A stretch of DNA of 17,763 bases from an uncultured Clostridia bacterium (GTDB lineage Bacteria; Bacillota; Clostridia; Christensenellales; Aristaeellaceae): NCBI GenBank assembly GCA_947600345.1, contig CANQGC010000029.1, positions 1 through 17,763 of the forward strand, in the 5' to 3' direction. The notes under the pieces were generated by a model. It had not been told where the DNA came from and made no database searches. It saw nothing but the letters and a program-made list of their open reading frames with translations. A program made the translations under genes and the position numbers. The number at the start of each line of letters is the position of its first letter. Position 1 is the stretch's first letter. Of this stretch, positions 1 through 5,805 are shown piece by piece.

Positions 1-1
1 A

Positions 2-268
2 AACCCGGTGGTGCCGGGTCAGGAGCTCTGCGCCTACAGCCTGAAGGAGATGGCGCAGCGCTCGAATGAAAATCAGGACGAGGAGAACGTGGTTTCCGGA
101 ACCGCGGACATCGGCATCGATTCCGTCAGCACCATGGACGAGATCGAGCTGGACATCGACGACAACATCGACGGCGAGACCTTCGACGACGACAAGGACT
201 TTTTCGGCGACGACGAGGAGGAGGAAGAGGACTCCCGTTCGAAGGACGAAGCCGGCGAGGAAGGCTGA
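2..268 (+). CDS. C-terminal end of an unrecognised protein with a highly acidic tail (5' truncated)
   Basis: The reading frame is open from the window edge and ends at TGA 266-268, so only the last 88 or so residues are visible. The GTG codons at 8 and 11 have no ribosome site in front of them, so this is most likely the end of a longer protein. The first 20 or so visible residues look folded (GQELCAYSLKEM). The rest is low-complexity and acidic, ending in runs such as DDDKDFFGDDEEEEED. Such tails are usually disordered and occur on several nucleic-acid or ribosome-associated proteins, but I do not recognise the family. The next gene starts 2 bases after this stop, so the two are probably co-transcribed. 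Confidence 0.6.
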   Translation, partial: NPVVPGQELCAYSLKEMAQRSNENQDEENVVSGTADIGIDSVSTMDEIELDIDDNIDGETFDDDKDFFGDDEEEEEDSRSKDEAGEEG

Positions 269-270
269 AC

Positions 271-954
271 GTGACCGTCTGGGCGATCTCGGATCTGCAC
301 CTTCCGGCGCGCCAGAAGCCGATGGACGTGTTTGGGCCGCACTGGCTGAACCACTTCGAGCGCATTCAGGAGGATTGGCGGCAGAAGGTGCGCGACGAGG
401 ACGTCGTGCTGCTGCCGGGGGATCTGAGCTGGGCGATGCGGCTGGAGGAGGCGCTGGAGGACATCGAGCGCGTGGGCGCGCTGCCGGGCCGGAAGATACT
501 GCTCCGCGGCAACCACGATTACTGGTGGAGCTCCATCGGCCGCGTGCGCCGCATCCTTCCGCAGGGTTGCTACGCGCTCCAAAACGACAGCCTGCTGATG
601 GACGGCCTGCTCTTCGCGGGCTCCCGCGGCTGGACGATCCCCGGCGAGCCGGACGGCGACAGCGACGACGCGCGCATCTACCGCCGGGAGCGGCTGCGGC
701 TGGAGATGTCGCTATCGAGCGCTCGGGCGAGGGACGCCGAGGCGCCGCTGATCGTGCTGATGCACTATCCGCCGCGCATGGAGGGCGTCGCCGGGTTTTC
801 GGACATATTGGAGCGCTACGCCGCGCGGGACGTGGTCTACGGCCACCTGCACGGGGCCGGTCTGGCGGGCGCGGTCCGCGGGGAGATCGACGGCGTGCGC
901 TATCATCAGGTGTCCTGCGACGGCCTGGACTTCAAACTGGAGCGCATCTGCTGA
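271..954 (+). CDS. Calcineurin-like metallophosphoesterase
   Basis: A 227-residue protein with the full metallophosphoesterase motif set: SDLHL (Asp8, His10), GDLSW (Asp51), GNHDYWW (Asn81, His82), MHYPP and a final GHLHG. These residues bind two metal ions in the calcineurin-like fold, which hydrolyses phosphomonoesters, phosphodiesters or nucleotides; the substrate here is unknown. No signal peptide or membrane segment is visible, so it is probably cytoplasmic. The GTG start at 271 is supported by an AGGAAG ribosome site 8 or so bases upstream and by the first motif falling at residues 7-11, as is normal for the family. It begins 2 bases after the preceding stop, suggesting an operon. Confidence 0.88.
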   Translation: MTVWAISDLHLPARQKPMDVFGPHWLNHFERIQEDWRQKVRDEDVVLLPGDLSWAMRLEEALEDIERVGALPGRKILLRGNHDYWWSSIGRVRRILPQGCYALQNDSLLMDGLLFAGSRGWTIPGEPDGDSDDARIYRRERLRLEMSLSSARARDAEAPLIVLMHYPPRMEGVAGFSDILERYAARDVVYGHLHGAGLAGAVRGEIDGVRYHQVSCDGLDFKLERIC

Positions 955-972
955 GCGGCATGCGCGATGCGG

Positions 973-1031
973 TAGAAGCTGGAATAGAAGCCAGGGCAGA
1001 AGCCAGGTATAGAAGCCAGGACAGAAGCTAG
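973..1031. repeat. Five-unit tandem repeat of a 12-13-bp AGAAGC motif
   Basis: The hexamer AGAAGC occurs at 974, 986, 998, 1011 and 1023, spaced 12, 12, 13 and 12 bases. The best-conserved part is two 25-bp units, 982-1006 and 1007-1031, which differ at three positions. It lies between the phosphoesterase stop and a hairpin, outside any credible gene. It is too short and too regular for a CRISPR. It could be a slippage-prone minisatellite or a repeated protein-binding site; nothing in the sequence decides between them. Confidence 0.8.
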
Positions 1032-1044
1032 AATTGCATACAAT

Positions 1045-1075
1045 CGGCGCCGGTGATTCGCTACGGCGCCGTTTG
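1045..1075 (+). terminator. Hairpin, possible weak terminator
   Basis: The arms CGGCGCCG at 1045-1052 and 1064-1071 form an 8-bp GC stem around an 11-base loop, followed by TTTG. The position between the phosphoesterase and lipid kinase genes suits a terminator, but the T tract is only three bases long. Confidence 0.5.
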
Positions 1076-1112
1076 TCCATAATCTCGAGGATGGATTGGG
1101 GGGACAAGGGGA

Positions 1113-2066
1113 ATGAACAGGCGATTGCTGCTGCTCCTGAACCCGTACGCGGGCCAGAGGCGGGCAAACCGCTTCCTGCCGGAGATCGTCCGGCTGTACA
1201 ACGACCGCGGCTACGACTGCGTGGTCTACGTGACCGCCGGTCCGGGCGACGCCACGGAGCACCTGCGCGCCCGGGCGGGCGAGTTCGGCCGGGTGGTCTG
1301 CATCGGCGGCGACGGCACGCTCAACGAGGTCATCGCCGGCATGGTGGAGGGCGGCGCGAGCTGCCCCGTGGGCTACATCCCCGCGGGCACCACCAACGAC
1401 TACGCCAGCAGCCTGGGCCTCTCCAGGGACATCCTCACCGCGGCGCAGGACGCGGTGGACGGCCGGCTGTGCCTGTTCGACCTGGGCCGCTTCGACGGGC
1501 GAAACTTCATCTACACAGCCTCCTGCGGCGCCTTTACCCGCAGCAGCTACGCGACGCCCCAGCCCGTCAAGAACATGATCGGCCACCTGGCCTACGTGCT
1601 GGACGGCCTGCGCGATCTGCCGAACCTGCGCCCCATCCACGCCCGGGTGAGCTGCGGCGACCGGATGTTCGAGGGCGACTACATCTTCTGCGCGGTGACC
1701 AACAGCCTGTCCGTGGGCGGCATACTGCGCCTGGACCCGGACACGGTGCGCCTCAACGACGGCCTGTTCGAGGTGATGCTGATCAAGTTTCCGACGCTGC
1801 CGGGGCACCTGGTCAAGATCATCGCGGCGCTCAACGCTCGGGATTTCCCCAGCGACGAGATCGAGTTCTTCACCGCCGACCGCCTGACCTTCGAGACCAG
1901 CGAGGACGTGGATTGGACGCTGGACGGCGAGCGGGGGGAGACGGGCAGGCGCTTTGAGATCGTGAACCTCCACCGGCGCGTGCCGCTGGTGCTGCCGGAG
2001 CGCTCGATGGATACCGTGCCCGTGGAGGCGGCGAGAGATGAATCCCAGGGTGAACTATCAGATTGA
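1113..2066 (+). CDS. Diacylglycerol kinase family lipid kinase (DagK/YegS-like)
   Basis: A 317-residue protein with the DAGK catalytic fold: NPYAG at residues 10-14, the nucleotide-binding GGDGTLNE at 65-72 and IPAGTTNDYA at 89-98. The C-terminal half is the beta-rich domain typical of the DgkB/YegS/BmrU group, and the length is usual for that group. These soluble kinases phosphorylate diacylglycerol or related lipids at the inner face of the membrane, recycling lipid left over from envelope synthesis; the exact lipid cannot be read from sequence. The ATG start follows a G-rich ribosome site. The 3' end overlaps queH by 29 bases, implying co-transcription and coupled translation. Confidence 0.9.
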   Translation: MNRRLLLLLNPYAGQRRANRFLPEIVRLYNDRGYDCVVYVTAGPGDATEHLRARAGEFGRVVCIGGDGTLNEVIAGMVEGGASCPVGYIPAGTTNDYASSLGLSRDILTAAQDAVDGRLCLFDLGRFDGRNFIYTASCGAFTRSSYATPQPVKNMIGHLAYVLDGLRDLPNLRPIHARVSCGDRMFEGDYIFCAVTNSLSVGGILRLDPDTVRLNDGLFEVMLIKFPTLPGHLVKIIAALNARDFPSDEIEFFTADRLTFETSEDVDWTLDGERGETGRRFEIVNLHRRVPLVLPERSMDTVPVEAARDESQGELSD

Positions 2067-2685
2067 GATGGAGCGCGAGCTTGCGCGCATCGCCCAGCGT
2101 GGCGGCCGCCCGAAGCTCGCGCTCCACGCCTGCTGCGCGCCCTGCTCCAGCGCCGTGCTGGAGCGGTTGAGCGGCGCGTTCGAGCTGGAGATCTTCTACT
2201 ATAATCCGAACATCGCCCCGGAGCCGGAGTTTCTGCACCGGGCCGAGGAGGAGCAGCGGCTGGTGCGGGAGATGAAGCTTCCGGACGCGCGCGTCACCGT
2301 AGGCGCCTACGAGCCCCAGCGCTGGCTCGAATTGGTGCACGGCCACGAGGCCGATCCCGAGGGCGGCGCCCGATGCGCCATCTGCTTCGAGATGCGCCTG
2401 CGCGCCACCGCGGCCTTCGCGAAGGGGATTGGCGCGGACTACTTCACCACGACCCTGTCCATCAGCCCGCTGAAGGACGCGCAGCTGCTCAACGCCATCG
2501 GCGCGCGCGTGGCGGCGGAGGAGGGGGTGCGCTACCTCTTCTCCGACTTCAAGAAGCGAAACGGCTATCAGCGGTCGATCGAGCTGTCGGCGCAGTACGG
2601 GCTGTACCGGCAGGACTACTGCGGCTGCGCCTTCTCCCGCCGGGAGCGGGAGGCGCGCAAGGCCGCCGGCGCGAAGGAAGAATGA
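2038..2685 (+). CDS. queH: Epoxyqueuosine reductase QueH
   Basis: A 215-residue DUF208-family protein. QueH reduces epoxyqueuosine to queuosine in the anticodon of GUN tRNAs, the last step of queuosine synthesis, and is the non-orthologous replacement of QueG. The family motifs are all present: CCAPC at 32-36, NPNI at 56-59, CAICF at 113-117, DYFTTTLSISPLK at 134-146, FKKRNGYQRSIE at 171-182 and DYCGC at 193-197. The cysteines correspond to those that hold the iron-sulfur cluster and adjacent iron in characterised QueH. The ATG lies inside the 3' end of the lipid kinase gene. No other queuosine genes are in the window, so the cell may salvage precursor or encode them elsewhere. Confidence 0.95.
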   Translation: MNPRVNYQIEMERELARIAQRGGRPKLALHACCAPCSSAVLERLSGAFELEIFYYNPNIAPEPEFLHRAEEEQRLVREMKLPDARVTVGAYEPQRWLELVHGHEADPEGGARCAICFEMRLRATAAFAKGIGADYFTTTLSISPLKDAQLLNAIGARVAAEEGVRYLFSDFKKRNGYQRSIELSAQYGLYRQDYCGCAFSRREREARKAAGAKEE

Positions 2686-2697
2686 GCGGAGGTTGCC

Positions 2698-3678
2698 ATG
2701 TCGATCAAGGAGGACGTACTGAGCAAGCTGCTGGAGGCCGGCGACGTGGTGTCCGGCAGCGAGCTGGCGCGGTCGCTGGAGGTGAGCCGCAGCGCGGTCT
2801 GGAAGGCCATCGAGCAGCTGCGCAAGGAGGGCTACGAGATCAACGCCGCCACGAACCGCGGCTACTGGCTCGCGTCCGGGCCCGAGGCGCTGACGCTGCC
2901 GGAGATCCGGCGCTGGCTGGCTCCGGGCCCCATCGGCGCGCGGCTGGAGATTCACGACGAGATCGACTCCACCAACCGCCGGGCGAAGGAGCTGGCGCTG
3001 CAGGGCGCGCCCCACGGCACCGCCGTGCTCGCCCGCAGGCAGACCGGCGGCCGCGGCCGCTTCGGCAGGAGCTTCTTCTCACCGGAGGGCAGCGGCGTGT
3101 ACATCAGCTTCGTGCTGCGGCCCAACCTGACCGCGGATCGAGCCGTGATGCTGACCTCGCTGTGCGCCGTGGCCGTCGCCCGGGCGGCGGAGCGGGCCGC
3201 CGATGGGGGGATCGAGGCGAAGATCAAGTGGGTCAACGACGTCTACGTCCACGGCCGGAAGATCTGCGGCATACTGTGCGAGGCCGGGCTGGACTTCGAG
3301 AGCAGCCAGATGCAGTACGTGGTGGCCGGGATCGGCGTGAACGTGGGGGAGATGGAGTTCCCGCCGGAGCTCTCGGGCATCGCCACGTCCATCTCCAACG
3401 AGTGCGGGAGGCCCATTCCCCGCAGCCGCTTCTGCGCTGAGCTCATCAATGAGCTCAACGTCCTCTACCCGCAGCTTGGCGCGGGGGAGTTCATGGCGGA
3501 GAATCGCGCGCGGTCCAACGTGATCGGGAGAAGGGTGTACGTGCTGCGCGGCGACGAGAGCTATCCCGCCACGGCGGTGGACATCGACGACGGCGGAAGC
3601 CTGATCGTGCGAACGGACGAAGGCGAGACCAGGACGCTCCGCTCCGGCGAGATCAGCATCAAGCTGGACCGGGAGTAG
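2698..3678 (+). CDS. birA: Bifunctional biotin-protein ligase / biotin operon repressor BirA
   Basis: A 326-residue protein with an N-terminal winged-helix DNA-binding domain (about 1-60, including SGSELARSLEVSRSAVWKAI) and a biotin ligase domain. Ligase motifs are DEIDSTN at 87-93, the biotinyl-AMP loop GGRGRFGRSF at 117-126, KWVNDV at 177-182 and GRKICGIL with the expected catalytic lysine near 188. A small C-terminal SH3-like domain follows. It would activate biotin, attach it to carboxylase carrier proteins and repress biotin genes through the DNA-binding domain. The ATG has GGAGG upstream and lies 12 bases after queH. The gene is directly followed by the left copy of the structured repeat. 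Confidence 0.95.
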   Translation: MSIKEDVLSKLLEAGDVVSGSELARSLEVSRSAVWKAIEQLRKEGYEINAATNRGYWLASGPEALTLPEIRRWLAPGPIGARLEIHDEIDSTNRRAKELALQGAPHGTAVLARRQTGGRGRFGRSFFSPEGSGVYISFVLRPNLTADRAVMLTSLCAVAVARAAERAADGGIEAKIKWVNDVYVHGRKICGILCEAGLDFESSQMQYVVAGIGVNVGEMEFPPELSGIATSISNECGRPIPRSRFCAELINELNVLYPQLGAGEFMAENRARSNVIGRRVYVLRGDESYPATAVDIDDGGSLIVRTDEGETRTLRSGEISIKLDRE

Positions 3679-3713
3679 AATCACCCGCTGCGCGGCAACG
3701 CAACCTCCCGCTC

Positions 3714-4014
3714 GAAGGCGCGGCAGCAGAAGGGAGAATCCAAGGAACCTCAGGTTCCTTGGTGAGGATTCTCAAGGGGCAAAGCCCCTTGAGCAGGTCT
3801 GGGCAGCGCCCAGCGTAACCCAAGAGGCTGCGCCAAGTAGGCGACTGCGGTTTGCGGACAAAGGCAGCGTAACCCAAGCGGCCCGCGGTGTCCAACCAAA
3901 GCTTTGGCAATGCGTACCATCGCCCCATCGCCTCCATACCGCGGGCCGCGGCGGCGATTTTTTGGCCAGGGAAGCCGGAAGGCTTCCCTGGCCAAAAGAG
4001 TCCGCCACTAACTC
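3714..4014 (+). repeat. Structured repeat element, left copy
   Basis: About 301 bp beginning 35 bases after the birA stop and reading in the same direction as birA. In order it contains: a stem-loop at 3740-3762 (11-bp arms); an extra stem-loop at 3771-3793 (10-bp arms, AAA loop) that the other copy lacks; a 6-bp CTGGGC/GCCCAG hairpin at 3799-3813; a 12-bp long-range stem pairing 3878-3889 with 3938-3949 around a 48-base loop; and a 17-bp stem with GGAA loop at 3960-3997 preceded by six Ts. The element ends in GTCCGCCACTAACTC. The right copy (4188-4455) matches it in inverted orientation over nearly its whole length. The function is unknown; a structured 3'-UTR, small RNA or mobile hairpin element are all possible. 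Confidence 0.85.
3960..3997. terminator. 17-bp stem-loop flanked by T and A runs; bidirectional terminator-like
   Basis: Arms 3960-3976 and 3981-3997 are perfectly complementary around a GGAA tetraloop. A T run (3958-3963) precedes and AAAA ends the structure, so transcripts from the minus strand would end the hairpin in a run of Us. It could stop minus-strand transcription coming from the ABC operon. It is also a conserved part of the repeat element, so termination may not be its only role. Confidence 0.55.
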
Positions 4015-4187
4015 TCTAACGCAACGCCACGACTGCCAGCAGTCCCCGGCAATGCGCCACGTTCGATTCAACAAGATCTTCTTCCGCTCCTGCGCGGGGA
4101 TCGCATCGCGATTCGGCATCTCGCTTCTATCTTCTATAGATCGCATCGTTCTTCCATTGCGCCAGGTTATCGGCAGGCTTCGCCTGC

Positions 4188-4455
4188 GAGTTAGTGGCGG
4201 ACTCTTTTGGAAAGGGAAGCCTTCTGGCTTCCCTTTCCAAAAAATCGCCGCGGCGGCCCGCGGTATGGTTGCGGCGGGGCGTTGGCGCGATTGGTTGTTG
4301 CTTTGGTTTATGGCCGCGGGCCGCCCCCTGAGCGATGCCTCTGTTCGCAAACCGCAACCGCCTGCTTGGCGCAGCCTCTGGGGCTACGCTGGGCTCCGCC
4401 CAGACCTGCCAAGGAACCTGAGGTTCCTTGGATTCTCCCTTCTGCTGCCGCCTGC
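4188..4455 (-). repeat. Structured repeat element, right copy (inverted)
   Basis: About 268 bp lying 10 bases past the ABC ATPase stop and reading in the same minus-strand direction as that gene. It carries the same helices as the left copy: the 11-bp stem at 4409-4431, the CTGGGC/GCCCAG hairpin at 4389-4403, the 12-bp long-range stem (4252-4263 with 4314-4325, 50-base loop) and the 17-bp stem at 4205-4242. It lacks the 31-base segment containing the second hairpin of the left copy. Two base pairs of the 17-bp stem and the ends of the long-range stem differ from the left copy but remain paired. Confidence 0.85.
4205..4242. terminator. 17-bp stem-loop, counterpart of the 3960-3997 hairpin
   Basis: Arms 4205-4221 and 4226-4242 pair perfectly around a TTCT loop (AGAA on the minus strand). 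TTTT starts the structure on the plus strand and AAAAAA ends it. Relative to the left copy, two adjacent C-G pairs are replaced by A-T pairs. It could act as a terminator for minus-strand transcripts, though in that direction the T run comes before as well as after the stem. Confidence 0.5.
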
Positions 4456-4465
4456 TTTTTCGGCC

Positions 4466-5041
4466 CTACAGCTTCAGCGTTTTCGCTTCCAGCTTCGCCG
4501 CGTCTTCCTGTCCGTGCGTGGCGCAGATTACCGTTCGTCCGGCGCTATGCTTTCGGATCGCCTGGATGGCCCGCTCCCTCGTCCCCTCGTCCAGTCCCGC
4601 AAACGGCTCGTCCAGCAGCAGCACCTCATACTCCGCCGCCAGCGCCCGTGCGATGGCCACCCGCCTTCGCATCCCGCCGCTATACTCCCGCACCGGTGTG
4701 CTCCGCGCTTCCAGCCCCAGCTCCTCCAGCAGCGCCCGCGCGTCCGCCCGTGTGAACCCCGGCCTTGCCGTCAGCAGCACGTTCCGCTCCGCCGAGAGGC
4801 TCATGAACAGCCGATCCTCCTGAAAGACCATGGCCGCCCTCCTGCCCTCCATGCCCCAAATCTCGCCGGAGTCTGGCGCCTCCAGCCCCGCGATCAGCCG
4901 CAGCAGCGTCGTCTTGCCCCGGCCCGATGGCCCGAGCACGCAGCTGATCCTGCCCTCGGGGAACGCGTGGCTGAAGCGCTCGAATATCATTAGCTCGCCA
5001 TAGGACTTGCACAGGTTTTCGATTCGAACTTCCACGCTCAC
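4466..5041 (-). CDS. ABC transporter ATP-binding protein (SsuB/TauB-like)
   Basis: A 191-residue ATPase with Walker A GPSGRGKTT, Q-loop VFQEDR, signature YSGGMRRRVAIARAL, Walker B VLLLDEPFAGLD and switch histidine in ATHG. It would power import through the adjacent permease. Motif order and the neighbours place it in the nitrate/sulfonate/taurine/thiamine-precursor importer class. At 191 residues it is shorter than the usual 240-260, ending soon after the switch histidine, but every catalytic motif is intact. The GTG start at 5041 overlaps the permease stop in a GTGA arrangement, implying translational coupling; a much longer in-frame extension upstream runs through the permease in another frame and is not real. 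The right repeat element begins just past its stop. Confidence 0.9.
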   Translation of the reverse strand: MSVEVRIENLCKSYGELMIFERFSHAFPEGRISCVLGPSGRGKTTLLRLIAGLEAPDSGEIWGMEGRRAAMVFQEDRLFMSLSAERNVLLTARPGFTRADARALLEELGLEARSTPVREYSGGMRRRVAIARALAAEYEVLLLDEPFAGLDEGTRERAIQAIRKHSAGRTVICATHGQEDAAKLEAKTLKL

Positions 5042-5805
5042 ACCCCCTCCAGCTTCGCCGCGATCAGCCGCAGCAGCGCGGTGAACAGGCGCGCGCAGGC
5101 GGCGCTGAGCAATATGATGAGGATCGTCCAGGCGAACAGGTCGCCCGTCATCAGGTAGACCTTCGCCTGGTACAGCCGCTCGCCGATGGAGCCCGTGGGG
5201 ATGGAGATCAGCTCCGCTGCGATGCCCGACTTCCAGGCCAGGCCCATCGCCGTGGCGCAGGCGGGGCCCATGCCCCGCAGCGCGGGCAGCAGGTAGAGGT
5301 AGAGCAGCTTCCGGGCGGCGGGCATTCGAAACAGCCGCGCCATCTCGGCCAGCTGGGGATCGGCGCGATCGATCTGCGCGCCGGTCTCGGCGTAGAGCAG
5401 CGGAAAGACGATCAGGAAGGAGATCAGCACCGACAGGTTGCGCGAGGGCAGCCAGATCAGCGCGACGACCACGAAGCTCGCCACCGGAATCGCGCGCAGC
5501 GTCAGCCACAGCGGCGCGAACAGCTCCCGAAGGCGCGAAAAGCGCGCGGCCAGGCCCGCGCACGCTGCGCCCGCGAGCGCTCCCAGCAGGAAGCCCGACA
5601 GGATGCGGAGGAGCGAGTACATGGCCGCGCGCCAGAACTGCGGCGCGACTGCCAGTTCGCACAGGCGCGCGAAGACCGTGAGCGGCGACGCCAGGAGGAA
5701 GTCGCGGCCCACGGCCATCGCGGCGGCCTGCCAGAGGAGCAGCCAGAACAGAACCGCCCAGAGCTTGATTCTGCGCTCAGCCTTCGGAGGCGTAGTAGAA
5801 CGCAT
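5038..5805 (-). CDS. ABC transporter permease (SsuC/TauC-like)
   Basis: A 255-residue membrane protein with about six hydrophobic segments, for example LWAVLFWLLLWQAAAMAV near the N-terminus and FAWTILIILLSAACARLF near the C-terminus. The cytoplasmic loop around 160-200 (AEMARLFRMPAARKLLYLYLLPAL...) matches the binding-protein-dependent permease (EAA) motif that contacts the ATPase. It would form the inner-membrane channel of the importer. It starts 29 bases inside the end of the substrate-binding protein gene and overlaps the ATPase start by four bases, so the three genes form one tight operon. Confidence 0.9.
   Translation of the reverse strand: MRSTTPPKAERRIKLWAVLFWLLLWQAAAMAVGRDFLLASPLTVFARLCELAVAPQFWRAAMYSLLRILSGFLLGALAGAACAGLAARFSRLRELFAPLWLTLRAIPVASFVVVALIWLPSRNLSVLISFLIVFPLLYAETGAQIDRADPQLAEMARLFRMPAARKLLYLYLLPALRGMGPACATAMGLAWKSGIAAELISIPTGSIGERLYQAKVYLMTGDLFAWTILIILLSAACARLFTALLRLIAAKLEGV

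Larger units (their letters stand above)
3679..4465. other. Convergent intergenic region without a credible gene, filled by an inverted pair of structured elements
   Basis: This 787-base stretch separates birA (plus) from the ABC ATPase (minus). Open frames exist on both strands but they read straight through hairpin arms, have arginine/proline-rich composition and are repeated between the two element copies in degenerate form, so I regard them as accidental. The content is a left element copy (3714-4014), a unique spacer (4015-4187) and a right copy in opposite orientation (4188-4455). No tRNA, known riboswitch or transposase was recognised. Confidence 0.85.

Noticed and set aside
973..1031. 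CRISPR array
   Set aside because: Repeat units are only 12-13 bp and contiguous, with no spacers of 25-40 bp and no cas genes.
1034..1083. Promoter for the lipid kinase (TTGCAT ... CATAAT or TACAAT)
   Set aside because: No pair of boxes has acceptable 15-19-base spacing, and the hairpin lies between them.
2698..3678. BirA-controlled biotin operon nearby
   Set aside because: No biotin synthesis, biotin transport or carboxylase genes are in the window, and I saw no convincing BirA operator.
3772..4350. Open frames of up to 192 residues on both strands of the 3679-4465 region
   Set aside because: They cross perfect hairpin arms, have low-quality Arg/Pro/Ser composition, lack ribosome sites and occur as shadows in both element copies. 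The sequence is better explained by nucleic-acid structure.
3714..4455. Insertion sequence with terminal inverted repeats
   Set aside because: The inverted copies could mimic IS ends, but the 173-bp centre has no transposase and the copies are themselves multi-hairpin elements far longer than usual IS ends. A non-autonomous mobile element is still possible.
4466..5662. 398-residue minus-strand frame including the ABC ATPase
   Set aside because: Its first 200 or so codons are the permease gene read in another frame. The real ATPase starts at GTG 5041, overlapping the permease stop.
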